A DNA stretch of 64,000 nt from Galbibacter sp048266365 (GCF_048266365.1 NZ_JBLWZP010000005.1:62001-126000); one strand, 5' to 3'; shown: positions 44,204 through 53,842, counted from the stretch's first letter. The notes: generated by a model not told the origin, from the letters alone. A program made the numbers and translations.

Positions 44204-44235
44204 AAAAAACCTCTACAGCAATGATGAGGTTTTTT
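44204..44235 (+). terminator. Intrinsic terminator of pyk
   Basis: AAAAAACCTC / GAGGTTTTTT, a 10-bp stem with a 12-nt loop, ending in a T-run, 28 nt after the pyk stop. Confidence 0.85.
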
Positions 44236-44308
44236 GTTTTAAACATCTTTTTGAATCACAGTTGCGTTTCAAAATTCTACTTTTGTCATTTGTAAACGAA
44301 CTTTATCG

Positions 44309-45469
44309 ATGAATACTAAAATAGCCATTAGCGCACTATCTTCACTCTCAGCCCTAGGGAATGACCCCGAGACCATCTGGAAGAATTACAATTCTGATGC
44401 ACATTTTTTATCCATGGCCGACTATGGCAACTATCAAGCAATAACGGGCGCGCTGAGTGATCGAGAACTCAATAAAATACAAACGCTTAGGGAAGAAGAC
44501 CTAAAATACAAGCCTCTTGACAATTCAGTATTGTACGCTATGCTAGTGGCACGTGATGCCTTAAAAGCGAGCGGATGGAATAAAGGGGATTTCTTTGGAG
44601 TGAACATCGGTTCATCCCGAGGTGCCACTGCCCTATTTGAAAAATATTACGATGAGTTCCTCAATCAAGGAAGCTCCTCAACCCTAGCCTCACCAACAAC
44701 AACCTTAGGTAATATCTCTTCCTGGATCGCTCACGATCTACAGACGAAGGGCCCAGAGATATCCCATTCAATTACCTGCTCAACAGCCTTACATGCATTA
44801 GTAAACGGTGTTGCATGGATAAAAAGCGGGATGAGTGATAAATTTATGGTTGGTGGTAGTGAAGCAGCATTGACGCCATTTACAATTGCACAGATTAAGG
44901 CGTTAAAAATCTATGCAGAAACCAATGACACCTATCCTTGTAAAGCACTGGATCTGACTAAAAAAAGAAATACCATGGTGTTGGGAGAAGGTGCGGCGGT
45001 AGTTTGTTTGGAAGAAAACCCAAAAGTGACGCCTTTAGCTTTTATCAAGGGGGTCGGTTATGCTACTGAAATACTTAAACACAATATTTCTATCTCGGAG
45101 GAGGCAGACTGCTTCCAAGATTCGATGAAAATGGCGTTAAATGACCTAGACAAGTCAAGTGTGGATGTTATTGTAATGCATGCTCCGGGAACTATAAAAG
45201 GCGATCTGACTGAACTTAAAGCCATTAATAAAGTCTTTGGAGACCATGTTCCAGCCCTGACAACTAACAAATGGAAAATTGGTCACACCTTCGGCGCTTC
45301 AGGCGTACTAAGTTTAGAACTTGCACTGCTCATGTTAAAACACCAACAGTTCATTAAAGTACCTTATATTAAACACGATAAATTACCCAAGCGCATACAA
45401 AACGTAATGATCAATGCGGTTGGTTTCGGTGGTAATGCCGTAAGTATCCTAGTCGGTATCGAGGCTTAA
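44309..45469 (+). CDS. Beta-ketoacyl synthase family protein (not FabF)
   Basis: 386 residues, a thiolase-fold ketosynthase with Cys in SHSITCSTALHAL, His in VIVMHAPGTIKGDL and the second His in NKWKIGHTFGASG. It is only distantly like the fabF in this window. The active residues are all present, so it should be catalytic. Similar shorter ketosynthases in Bacteroidota are found with biotin, aryl-polyene or other secondary pathways; no such partner is adjacent here. Its role stays open. It is a single-gene unit between two terminators. Confidence 0.8.
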   Translation: MNTKIAISALSSLSALGNDPETIWKNYNSDAHFLSMADYGNYQAITGALSDRELNKIQTLREEDLKYKPLDNSVLYAMLVARDALKASGWNKGDFFGVNIGSSRGATALFEKYYDEFLNQGSSSTLASPTTTLGNISSWIAHDLQTKGPEISHSITCSTALHALVNGVAWIKSGMSDKFMVGGSEAALTPFTIAQIKALKIYAETNDTYPCKALDLTKKRNTMVLGEGAAVVCLEENPKVTPLAFIKGVGYATEILKHNISISEEADCFQDSMKMALNDLDKSSVDVIVMHAPGTIKGDLTELKAINKVFGDHVPALTTNKWKIGHTFGASGVLSLELALLMLKHQQFIKVPYIKHDKLPKRIQNVMINAVGFGGNAVSILVGIEA

Positions 45470-45505
45470 AACCAGTAAATTCATTCCATGAGGAGAACTT
45501 CACTA

Positions 45506-45540
45506 AAAAAACAAAGGCTATCAAAATGATAGCCTTATAG
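45506..45540 (-). terminator. Terminator of tyrS (bidirectional stem)
   Basis: A perfect 9-bp stem AAGGCTATC / GATAGCCTT with a 5-nt loop. On the minus strand it is followed by TTTGTTTTTTT, so it mainly serves tyrS; it also lies after the convergent ketosynthase gene. Confidence 0.75.
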
Positions 45541-45558
45541 GAGTTTTATGCTTAACTC

Positions 45559-46872
45559 TTAGATCGCTTTAATCAAGAAGTAATTCTTTTTCCCTCTTTG
45601 TAATAAAACAAAGGTATCGTTGATAAGATCTTTTTCAGTGATGCTATAGCTCTCTGTGACTTTATCCTTGTTAATAGAGATAGAATTTTCTTTTAATGCT
45701 CTTTTTGCTTCCCCGTTTGATTTTAGGAAGTTAGTGGCTGATGACAATGCTGCGACTATATCTAGTCCTTCAACAATCTCTGATCGCTTCAGCTCAGCCT
45801 GACTCACACCTTCAAAAACATCTAAAAAAGTCTTCTCATCCAGTTGTTTTAAATCTTCAGCACTACCACTAAATAAAATAGTTGATGCCTTGACCGCATT
45901 CTCATAATCTTCTAGGCTATGAACAAACACAGTAACTTCCTCCGCTAATTTCTTTTGGAGCAGTCTCATATGTGGAGCTTCTTTGTGCTCACCAATCAAA
46001 CTATCAATTTCAGCCTTATCTAAGAATGTAAATATCTTGATGTACTTCTCCGCATCCTCATCTGAAGTGTTCAACCAAAATTGATAAAACTTATAAGGTG
46101 AGGTCTTGTCAGCATCTAACCAAACGTTTCCACCTTCAGACTTTCCAAATTTACTACCATCAGCTTTGGTAATTAACGGACAAGTCATCGCATAAGCCTT
46201 TGCTGGTTCTCCATCACCTTGAGTCACATTCATTCTACGAACTAGTTCTGTCCCTGTGGTGATATTACCCCATTGATCGCTGCCACCCATCTGAAGCAGA
46301 CAACCGTATTCTTTATTCAAGTGGTAGAAATCATACCCTTGAATTAACTGATAGGTGAACTCTGTGAATGACATTCCAACCCCGGAATCTGAGCTGAATC
46401 GTTTTTTAACAGAATCCTTCGCCATCATATAGTTTACCGTAATTCTTTTACCGACATCTCTGGCAAAATCGATAAAGCTAAAATCCTTCATCCAATCATA
46501 GTTGTTCACTAGAATAGGAGCATTATCTTCTTTTGAATCAAAATCTAAGTATCTAGACAAAACGCCACGGATTCCAGCTACGTTCTTAGCTAATGTTTCT
46601 TCATCCAATAAATTACGTTCATCCGATTTCCCAGAAGGGTCACCAATCATCCCTGTAGCACCTCCAACAAGGGCAATAGGGCGATGTCCTGCCTTTTGTA
46701 AATGGACTAATAATATTATAGGCACCAAGCTCCCTATGTGTAATGAATCTGAGGTTGGATCAAATCCTATATAAGCCGTGGTCATTTCTTTATTTAGTTG
46801 CTCTTCAGTGCCAGGCATGATATCATGAACCATCCCTCTCCAAGTTAATTCTTCTACAAGATTTACTTTCAT
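45559..46872 (-). CDS. tyrS: Tyrosyl-tRNA synthetase
   Basis: 437 residues. The class I HIGH motif is LHIGSLVPI, the KMSKS equivalent is SKFGKSEGG, and the YDFYHLNKEYGCLLQMGGSD segment binds tyrosine. A C-terminal S4-type RNA-binding domain (about 375-437) is present. It has its own strong promoter (46894-46924) and terminator. Confidence 0.97.
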   Translation of the reverse strand: MKVNLVEELTWRGMVHDIMPGTEEQLNKEMTTAYIGFDPTSDSLHIGSLVPIILLVHLQKAGHRPIALVGGATGMIGDPSGKSDERNLLDEETLAKNVAGIRGVLSRYLDFDSKEDNAPILVNNYDWMKDFSFIDFARDVGKRITVNYMMAKDSVKKRFSSDSGVGMSFTEFTYQLIQGYDFYHLNKEYGCLLQMGGSDQWGNITTGTELVRRMNVTQGDGEPAKAYAMTCPLITKADGSKFGKSEGGNVWLDADKTSPYKFYQFWLNTSDEDAEKYIKIFTFLDKAEIDSLIGEHKEAPHMRLLQKKLAEEVTVFVHSLEDYENAVKASTILFSGSAEDLKQLDEKTFLDVFEGVSQAELKRSEIVEGLDIVAALSSATNFLKSNGEAKRALKENSISINKDKVTESYSITEKDLINDTFVLLQRGKKNYFLIKAI

Positions 46873-46893
46873 TTTAATCTACTTTTGCAGCCG

Positions 46894-46924
46894 CAAAGAT
46901 ACTATATGTTCCAAAGCGACAAAA
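46894..46924 (-). promoter_or_regulatory. Promoter of tyrS
   Basis: On the minus strand, TTTTG followed after 18 nt by TATCTTTG, an exact TAnnTTTG. The -7 box ends 21 nt before the start codon, so the 5' leader is very short. Confidence 0.8.
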
Positions 46925-47006
46925 GCTTTGTCATAGTGTTTTGTATAAGGATATTAATTTTCGCATCTTCGATAGCGATTTAAATAGATAATTGTAATTT
47001 AGTTCT

Positions 47007-48002
47007 ATGATATTAATTAGCGGAGGTACTGGTTTAATTGGTGGGCACTTACTTCTCTTACTGGCGAAAGAAAAGGAGCCTGTACGAGCAATATATAGAT
47101 CAAAAGACAAGTTGGTAAACGTCGAAGCTTTATTTGCAGCACACGGAAACTCTAACTTCGATAAAATCGAGTGGGTTAAAGCTGACCTTTTAGATGTCCC
47201 TTCTTTAGAAAAGGCATTCCAAGGAGTCACCAAAGTGTACCACTGCGCTGGTCTAATCTCATTTGATCCCAAAGCGTATAAGAAACTTCGAAAGGTCAAT
47301 ATTGACGGCACCGCTAATTTGGTCAATATATGTATTGCCTATAAGATACAGAAGCTTGCCTATATAAGTTCGATAGCTGTTTTTGGCGATAATGCCACTC
47401 ATAAAGAAATCGATGAGAATTCCTACTGGAATCCTGAAGCAGAAAATGATGTATATGCCATTGCAAAATACGGTGCAGAAATGGAAGTCTGGAGAGCTAC
47501 GCAAGAAGGTGTTCCAGTGGTTATTGTCAATCCAGGTATCGTTCTAGGAGAAGGTTTCGAGGACTCTCCAAGTAGCGCGATATTCAAGCACGTTGGTCAA
47601 GGAATCTCTTACTATCCTCCTGGAAGCAGTGGATTCGTCGATGTCAAAGATGTCGGCAGAGCTATTCACATTCTAATGGAATCGTCAATCTACAATGAGC
47701 GTTACATCCTAGTAGGGGAGCTCTTAAAATACAAGACATTACTTACTCTCATCGCTGAAGAATTGGGAAGTAACACCCCAACGCGAAAACTGCGCAAATG
47801 GCAACTTCAAATGCTGTGGCGCTTAGATGCTATTCGTTCTATTGTGTTTCGTCAAAACCGATTACTCAGCAGAAATTCGGCAGAATCTTTATGGAGTAGT
47901 TCTCAATATTCCAGTAAAAAAATAATCAAACAATTAGACTTTGAGTTCACGGATATTTCATCAACCATCAAACGAGTTTGCAAAACGATAAACCTAAAGT
48001 AG
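47007..48002 (+). CDS. NAD(P)-dependent epimerase/dehydratase family protein
   Basis: 331 residues, extended short-chain dehydrogenase fold. The N-terminal ISGGTGLIGGHLLLLLAK is the nucleotide-binding motif; Ser in AYISSIAVFG and the YxxxK motif DVYAIAKYGAEME (Tyr-Ala-Ile-Ala-Lys) complete the active site. The substrate is unknown; relatives act on sugar nucleotides, flavonoids or sterol-like compounds. It is a single gene, convergent with the DUF4296 lipoprotein gene, whose stop is 8 nt away. Confidence 0.85.
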   Translation: MILISGGTGLIGGHLLLLLAKEKEPVRAIYRSKDKLVNVEALFAAHGNSNFDKIEWVKADLLDVPSLEKAFQGVTKVYHCAGLISFDPKAYKKLRKVNIDGTANLVNICIAYKIQKLAYISSIAVFGDNATHKEIDENSYWNPEAENDVYAIAKYGAEMEVWRATQEGVPVVIVNPGIVLGEGFEDSPSSAIFKHVGQGISYYPPGSSGFVDVKDVGRAIHILMESSIYNERYILVGELLKYKTLLTLIAEELGSNTPTRKLRKWQLQMLWRLDAIRSIVFRQNRLLSRNSAESLWSSSQYSSKKIIKQLDFEFTDISSTIKRVCKTINLK

Positions 48003-48010
48003 ATAAAGGA

Positions 48011-48439
48011 TTAAGATGTTTTGTTTGCCGGTTTTGTTGCGGGAGCCTTTTTTGCAGGTGCATTTTTGTTCCTTTTAAGCTCTTCCATTTTGGTTCTTCT
48101 GGCATCAATGGTGTCCTTTAGTCGCTGTAGTCGCTCCTCTACCTCAGTAAACATCTGGAGCTGAAGATTTGCATTGGACGTATAATAGATACTGCTCTTA
48201 GCCAATTGCGCACTATCAATACCATACTTTTCAAACAAAAATACATTAGGTTCTAAATCAATACTCTCCATTTTATCAGCTCCAGTGGATTTCAAGCTAT
48301 TTAATATGGATATATCGTAATAGATGTCAACCATAACATCTTTGGGGATCAAATTATCTGGTTTTTCCACAACACTTCTAGCGCAAGCGATAACGCTCAG
48401 CAAGCCCAATGTTACTATGTAAATCTTAATATTGTTCAT
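48011..48439 (-). CDS. DUF4296 lipoprotein
   Basis: 142 residues. Lipoprotein signal (LLSVIACARS, Cys near 19), then the DUF4296 core (NLIPKDVMVDIYYDISILNS, and FEKYGIDSAQLAKSSIYYTS). The tail is Lys/Pro/Ala-rich. Family function is not known; members are widespread in Bacteroidota. Its start overlaps the dihydroorotase stop by 1 nt, so they share an operon. Confidence 0.85.
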   Translation of the reverse strand: MNNIKIYIVTLGLLSVIACARSVVEKPDNLIPKDVMVDIYYDISILNSLKSTGADKMESIDLEPNVFLFEKYGIDSAQLAKSSIYYTSNANLQLQMFTEVEERLQRLKDTIDARRTKMEELKRNKNAPAKKAPATKPANKTS

Positions 48440-49776
48440 TACCTTTCAAAACTAAGTCTTTTTGCATTCCTAACCGTAGAAAAGTTTCCATTTTCATAGG
48501 CGAGGTGTCCATTCACAAAACAATGTGTAACTTTTGAACTGAATTGTATTCCTTCAAAAGGCGACCAGCCACATTTGTATGCTATATTATCCTTACTCAC
48601 TATCCAACTTGAATCCGGATCTATTAAAACTAAATCTGCAAAATAGCCTTCACGTATAAAACCCCGCTTTTCAATATTAAATAGAACTGCTGGATTATGA
48701 CACATCTTTTCAATAAGACGTGTAATGGAAATCTTTCCCTCTTTCTGTTTTTCCATGAGTGCAAGTAAACTATGTTGAACCAATGGTCCACCCGAAGGTG
48801 CATAAGTATAAACATTATTTTTTTCTTCAAGGGTATGTGGCGCGTGATCGGTTGCTAACACGTCAATTCGATCATCGTTAAGCGCATCCCATAATGCAGT
48901 TCTGTCTTGAGTAGTTTTCACCGCAGGATTCCACTTAATAAGACTACCTTTATCGCTGTAATCTTCATTGGAGAACCACAAATGATGGGTACACACCTCA
49001 GCAGTTATGCGTTTATCTTTTAATGGGATATCATTCCTAAAAAGCTCTGTTTCTCTAGCTGTAGACACATGAAACACATGCAATCTGGCATTGGTTTTTT
49101 TAGCCAAGGCGACAGCTTTGGACGAAGACACAAAACATGCTTCAGCACTCCGAATCAGTGGGTGTGAACTCATGGGAATATCATCACCATAACGCTCCTT
49201 GTACAATGCCATATTATCTTTGATAATTTGCTCATCTTCACAATGTGCGGAAATCACCATCTCCGTACTTCTAAAAATATTCTCCAGCACTTGTTGATCA
49301 TCCACTAACATGTTCCCGGTCGATGACCCAAGGAACAACTTCACTCCTGCACAGGCTTTTTTATCAAGTCGCTTTAACTCTTCCAAATTATCATTGGTTC
49401 CGCCAAAATTAAAGGAGTAATTGGAAAAAGACGATGCATTAGCAATGGTCATTTTTTCTTCCAATGCCGCAATACTTACGGTTTGTGGATTTGTATTTGG
49501 TTGTTCGATATAGCTTGTAACTCCCCCAGCCAGTCCTGCCCTACTCTCGGTCGCTATCGTACCTTTATGCGTTAGTCCTGGTTCTCTAAAGTGCACCTGA
49601 TCATCAATAACCCCTGGAATTAAATACTTCCCTTTGGCATCAACAACCTCAGCAGTAGCATCAGAAAGGTCTTTCCCAATGCTTCTAATTTGTTCACCTT
49701 CCAACAACACATCGCCCTTAATAAGTTCTCCCTCATTAACAATAGTGGCATTTTTTATAAGCGTCCTTTTCATCAT
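48439..49776 (-). CDS. pyrC: Dihydroorotase
   Basis: 445 residues, amidohydrolase barrel. The metal-site segments are: first motif DDQVHFREPG (Q60-V-H62), carboxylated Lys in AGVKLFLGSS, His in VISAHCEDEQI, His in LHVFHVSTARE and Asp in VLATDHAPHTLEEK. In most dihydroorotases the first motif is H-x-H; here the first His is Gln. All other residues are kept, so the enzyme is probably active, closing the pyrimidine ring. It sits between a GT2 gene (overlapping by 1 nt) and DUF4296. The symbol follows family usage for single dihydroorotases. Confidence 0.88.
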   Translation of the reverse strand: MMKRTLIKNATIVNEGELIKGDVLLEGEQIRSIGKDLSDATAEVVDAKGKYLIPGVIDDQVHFREPGLTHKGTIATESRAGLAGGVTSYIEQPNTNPQTVSIAALEEKMTIANASSFSNYSFNFGGTNDNLEELKRLDKKACAGVKLFLGSSTGNMLVDDQQVLENIFRSTEMVISAHCEDEQIIKDNMALYKERYGDDIPMSSHPLIRSAEACFVSSSKAVALAKKTNARLHVFHVSTARETELFRNDIPLKDKRITAEVCTHHLWFSNEDYSDKGSLIKWNPAVKTTQDRTALWDALNDDRIDVLATDHAPHTLEEKNNVYTYAPSGGPLVQHSLLALMEKQKEGKISITRLIEKMCHNPAVLFNIEKRGFIREGYFADLVLIDPDSSWIVSKDNIAYKCGWSPFEGIQFSSKVTHCFVNGHLAYENGNFSTVRNAKRLSFER

Positions 49777-50510
49777 TAAAAATATTTCTTATTCCACAAA
49801 CTACGCCACTTAAGCTTCAACACCCCAAATATGGCTTCATTAATAATTTTACCGTTCATCTTAGACTTGCCTCGTGTACGATCCTGAAAAATAATTGGAA
49901 CCTCCACAATGTTGAAGTTTTTCAGATGCGCTTTAAATTTCATTTCAATTTGAAAGGCATAGCCCACAAATTCAACAGCATCGAGATTTAATGAGGCGAT
50001 TACTTTTCTGCTATAACACACAAAGCCCGCTGTAGGATCCTGAACACGCATTCCAGTAATTAACTTTACGTAGACCGATGCTCCATAAGAGAGTAACACA
50101 CGACGTAAAGGCCAGTTTACAACATTCACCCCATTGATGTAACGAGAGCCCACAATAAGATCAGCATTTTGATTTAAAGCAGCATTGTACAAACGAATCA
50201 AATCTCTAGGATTATGTGAAAAATCAGCATCCATTTCAAAAATAAATTCATATGGTCTATCTAATGCCCATCTAAAGCCGTGAATATAGGCCGTACCTAG
50301 TCCTGATTTTTCTCTTCTAACCTCCAAATGTAAACGATTTGGGTATTGAGCCTGTAATTCACGCACCTTTTCAGCAGTTCCATCTGGTGAATTATCATCA
50401 ACGACGAGAATATCAAAAGATTTTTTAAGTTCAAAAACTGCCGAAATAATTAGCCCTACATTCTCTATTTCATTGTAGGTTGGGATTATAACTATACTAT
50501 CTGATTGCAT
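49776..50510 (-). CDS. Polyprenol-phosphate mannosyltransferase-like GT2
   Basis: 244 residues. GT-A fold with the motif VIIPTYNEIENVGLIISAVF, DDNSPDGT and the FIFEMDADFSHNPRDL metal site; QDRTRGKSKMNGKIINEAI at the end is typical of dolichol/polyprenol-phosphate mannose synthases. No membrane helices, so the short, soluble form. It would make the lipid-linked sugar donor for GT39-type enzymes, one of which is encoded divergently next to it. Confidence 0.9.
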   Translation of the reverse strand: MQSDSIVIIPTYNEIENVGLIISAVFELKKSFDILVVDDNSPDGTAEKVRELQAQYPNRLHLEVRREKSGLGTAYIHGFRWALDRPYEFIFEMDADFSHNPRDLIRLYNAALNQNADLIVGSRYINGVNVVNWPLRRVLLSYGASVYVKLITGMRVQDPTAGFVCYSRKVIASLNLDAVEFVGYAFQIEMKFKAHLKNFNIVEVPIIFQDRTRGKSKMNGKIINEAIFGVLKLKWRSLWNKKYF

Positions 50511-50676
50511 GCTATCTTTCTTAATTGCACAAAAATAGCATTAAATAAAAAGTATTTACTGTAAGTTTTAGTTTTTTAGATTGATTTTAAGGATTTTTGC
50601 AATTAATTATTTTGCGTACTTTTATTTTTAATATTGCGCAATTGGCCGAGTGACTCGAAAATAATGACATTAATTT

Positions 50677-52359
50677 ATGGTAACTAAAATACGTTCACAC
50701 AAGATCCTGTTTAGCTTTCTTATACTTGTACTGATTTTGAATTTAGTTCAAAGCGCGTTCACGGATATCATATTTGATGAGGCATACTATTGGTATTTTG
50801 CCCAAAATTTAAGTTGGGGATATTTCGATCACCCCCCAATGGTAGCTTTCTTAGTTAAAATTGGGATCTCCCTTTTTGATGGTGTGTTAGGCGTTCGCTT
50901 TATGGCTCCCTTATTATATTGTGCCAATGTGTTGCTGTTGTGGCTTTTGATCGACAGCGAGAAAAAACATCGCTACATCTGGCTCTTCCTCGCTTTTGTG
51001 AGCAGTGTCGGTTTATTGACTGCTTATGGATTTATGATGGTCCCAGATACTTCTTTGGTCACCTTTGGACTAGTGTTCCTGTGGGGCTACAAACGATTTT
51101 TATTAAAGGAAGATGCGCTAAGCATTGTGGTCACGGGAATAGGCATGGCACTTGTCATGTATGCCAAATACAATGGGGTTTTAATTGTGGGATTCGCAGT
51201 GCTATCCAACTTAGCCCTACTGAAAAATGGCAAGTTTTGGCTAGCAATACTTATAGGCTTACTCTTGTTTCTACCTCATTTAAATTGGTTGTATGAAATG
51301 GATTTTAAACCCATTAGATACCATTTATTTGACAGAGCGAATAGCCCATGGCGTCTCAAAAACACTCTAAACTACCCGCTTAATGTCGTCGCGGTGGCCG
51401 GACTTTGTTTCCCCTTGATGTACTGGGCACTTTATGCGTTATCGTCTAAAGACAAGTTCGACAAAGCATTAAAATTTATCTGTTACGGCACACTATTGTT
51501 TTTCTTAATCTCAAGTTTTGATAGAAAAACTCAAGCACAATGGGTCGTGTTGACAGCCATCCCTTTAATAGTTTTCTCACTGCGCTATGCCTATGTACAT
51601 GCTAAGTTTAGAAAATGGTTAATGGGCATCAGCTTGGCTTCCATTGTCATTATAACCTTCTTGCGATTTGCCCTGATATTTCCTTCCATTTCTCCCATAA
51701 AATACGAGGCCTTTGGAAATAAAGAATGGGTTGCAGAATTAAAAAGCCATGTGGGAGATTTACCAGTGGTCTTTCACAATTCCTATAGAGACGCTTCCAT
51801 GTATGCCTTTTATTCTGGTAGCACAGTATTTTCTTCAAACGACATTATCGCCCGCCAAAATCAATATGATATTGATAGCTCTGAATTTGAGGTTCGCAAT
51901 AAAAAAGTAGCGTATATCAGTGGAAGTAAACCTTATAAATTAGATTCTGTGATTAGACTGGTGAGACCTTTTAGAAATCATTATATGCGTGGACATATCA
52001 TAGACACCTTTACGAGTTACCGCAAGATGCAGTTAGACATCGACAAAGATCTGTTTAATGCGCAAATTCCAAATGAATTTAAGGCTGTGTTACTAAACCC
52101 CTATGAAGACAGTGTTGATGTCAGTAAACTTGTATTTGAAGGTGTTAGTATGGATAGCTACAAGGCCGTTATTAAGACATTCCCTTTGCTAACAACTGTT
52201 CCTAAAAACTCCAATCTAAGCCCATTACAAACCATGGAACTACACTTCAAAATACCAGATACCGTACAATTACCTGAGAGTTCGTATTTTAGAGCTGGTA
52301 TCCTAGAGTATGGTCTCCATCCTGGATTCCAAGGAGAAATGATAAAAATAGCCGAATAA
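50677..52359 (+). CDS. GT39-family (ArnT/PMT-like) membrane glycosyltransferase
   Basis: 560 residues with about ten membrane helices in the first 340 and a soluble C-terminal part. The acidic first-loop motif is FTDIIFDEAYYWYFAQNL, followed by WGYFDHPPMVAFLVK, a hallmark of the ArnT/PMT family. Such enzymes transfer sugars from polyprenyl phosphate to lipids or proteins on the periplasmic side. It is divergent from the GT2 gene likely to make such a donor. Acceptor unknown. Confidence 0.88.
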   Translation: MVTKIRSHKILFSFLILVLILNLVQSAFTDIIFDEAYYWYFAQNLSWGYFDHPPMVAFLVKIGISLFDGVLGVRFMAPLLYCANVLLLWLLIDSEKKHRYIWLFLAFVSSVGLLTAYGFMMVPDTSLVTFGLVFLWGYKRFLLKEDALSIVVTGIGMALVMYAKYNGVLIVGFAVLSNLALLKNGKFWLAILIGLLLFLPHLNWLYEMDFKPIRYHLFDRANSPWRLKNTLNYPLNVVAVAGLCFPLMYWALYALSSKDKFDKALKFICYGTLLFFLISSFDRKTQAQWVVLTAIPLIVFSLRYAYVHAKFRKWLMGISLASIVIITFLRFALIFPSISPIKYEAFGNKEWVAELKSHVGDLPVVFHNSYRDASMYAFYSGSTVFSSNDIIARQNQYDIDSSEFEVRNKKVAYISGSKPYKLDSVIRLVRPFRNHYMRGHIIDTFTSYRKMQLDIDKDLFNAQIPNEFKAVLLNPYEDSVDVSKLVFEGVSMDSYKAVIKTFPLLTTVPKNSNLSPLQTMELHFKIPDTVQLPESSYFRAGILEYGLHPGFQGEMIKIAE

Positions 52360-53016
52360 TTGGAACAGCATCTCAGATATATTGACAATCATTCTATAGA
52401 AACAGTCTTTCTGATTACAGCGCTTGTATGCTTAACTATTGCAAAGTTTAGGAACGAACAAAAATTCTATTCCTTTACAATGTTATTTGTAAACTACAAA
52501 TACCTCAAAATATATAGTAAAGAACCTGGTCAAACTACTTCCACCTTTAATTTATTATTGTTCATCCCCCAATTGATCACATTTACCTTGATCCTTTGGA
52601 TTGCTCTTCCATATTTCCACCCACAGCACGATGTCAATTTCTTGCTCATACCACCATTCTTGATTCTATTTATACTTTTTAAATACTATTTAGAAAAATT
52701 GATTGCGACTATTTTTGACATCCATAAATTCACAGAAAGTTTTCATTTTCATAAAGTAACTTATAGAAATCTGTCCTCATTATTACTTCTTCCACTGATT
52801 AGTTTATTCATTTACAGTAATTTAAGCAGTAAGATTGCGTTATACGCAATCCTTTTGTGCTTTTGTTTATTAAATGTTATCGGTTTCGTTTTAACTTTAA
52901 GAAATCATCAAAAATTGATTCAAAAATATTTATTTTATTTTATTTTGTATCTTTGCACGCTAGAAATAGCACCTTATTTATTACTGATGAAGTTTTACTT
53001 TGTCGATAAGGTATAA
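52360..53016 (+). CDS. DUF4271 membrane protein
   Basis: 218 residues. A TTG start directly after the GT39 stop gives the family-like MEQHLRYIDNHSIETVFLI; no ATG fits better. About six membrane helices. The family is Bacteroidota-specific and usually lies next to hemD, as here (15 nt downstream); function unknown. A -7 box TATCTTTG (52948-52955) lies inside its 3' end and may drive hemD. Confidence 0.8.
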   Translation: MEQHLRYIDNHSIETVFLITALVCLTIAKFRNEQKFYSFTMLFVNYKYLKIYSKEPGQTTSTFNLLLFIPQLITFTLILWIALPYFHPQHDVNFLLIPPFLILFILFKYYLEKLIATIFDIHKFTESFHFHKVTYRNLSSLLLLPLISLFIYSNLSSKIALYAILLCFCLLNVIGFVLTLRNHQKLIQKYLFYFILYLCTLEIAPYLLLMKFYFVDKV

Positions 53017-53031
53017 ACTAATCATAATTAT

Positions 53032-53781
53032 ATGAAAGTTAAGACAATTCTGGTTTCTCAACCTGAGCCCAAGGTAGAAAATTCACCTTATTTGAGATTG
53101 GTGGAAAAGCAAAAGATCAAAGTTGACTTTCGACCATTCATTCATGTAGAAGGAGTTAATGCACGAGATGTAAGACAACAAAAAATTGACTTAACACAGT
53201 TTACAGCGATTATTTTAACCAGCAGAAATGCTGTAGACCATTTTTTTAGAATTGCAGAGGAGATGCGATTCAAAGTGCCAGATTCCATGAAGTACTTCTG
53301 TCAATCGGAAGCAGTTGCCTATTATTTGCAAAAATACGTGGTATACCGTAAGAGAAAGATATATGTTGGAAAACGCACTTTTCAAGAACTTACTCCACTG
53401 ATCAAAAAGTATAAGGAAGAAAAATTCTTACTTCCTTCATCGGATGTATTAAAACCAATTGTTCCTGAGAGTTTAGATGATCTAAAAATTCAATGGACCA
53501 GAGCAATTCTTTACAAAACAGTCATTAGTGATTTATCGGATTTAAGAGATGTTTATTACGACATTCTAGTGTTCTTTAGCCCTTCAGGTATCGAATCACT
53601 TTTAAAGAACTTCCCTGATTTTAAACAAAACGACACTCGAATTGCTGTTTTTGGTAACACCACAGTTAAAGCGGCTACAGATGCTGGTCTTCGTATCGAC
53701 ATTGAAGCACCAACACCAGAAACACCTTCAATGACCATGGCATTGGAAAAATACATTTCCAAAGTCAATAATAAGAAATAG
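53032..53781 (+). CDS. hemD: Uroporphyrinogen-III synthase
   Basis: 249 residues. Two-domain HemD fold with the conserved segments FTAIILTSRNAVDHFFR (about 60-76) and VFFSPSGIESLLKNFPDF (about 180-197), and the late IAVFGNTTVKAATDAGLR. It closes and inverts ring D in heme synthesis. The sequence of this family is weakly conserved, but the neighbour DUF4271 is its usual partner in Bacteroidota. Confidence 0.9.
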   Translation: MKVKTILVSQPEPKVENSPYLRLVEKQKIKVDFRPFIHVEGVNARDVRQQKIDLTQFTAIILTSRNAVDHFFRIAEEMRFKVPDSMKYFCQSEAVAYYLQKYVVYRKRKIYVGKRTFQELTPLIKKYKEEKFLLPSSDVLKPIVPESLDDLKIQWTRAILYKTVISDLSDLRDVYYDILVFFSPSGIESLLKNFPDFKQNDTRIAVFGNTTVKAATDAGLRIDIEAPTPETPSMTMALEKYISKVNNKK

Positions 53782-53811
53782 CGAAAGCGTAACAAGATTA
53801 GAATACAACTT

Positions 53812-53842
53812 AGGCTTTGGATTAAAATCCAGAGCCTTTTTC
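53812..53842 (+). terminator. Intrinsic terminator of hemD
   Basis: An 11-bp stem AGGCTTTGGAT / ATCCAGAGCCT (one G-U pair) with a 4-nt loop, followed by TTTTT. Confidence 0.85.
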
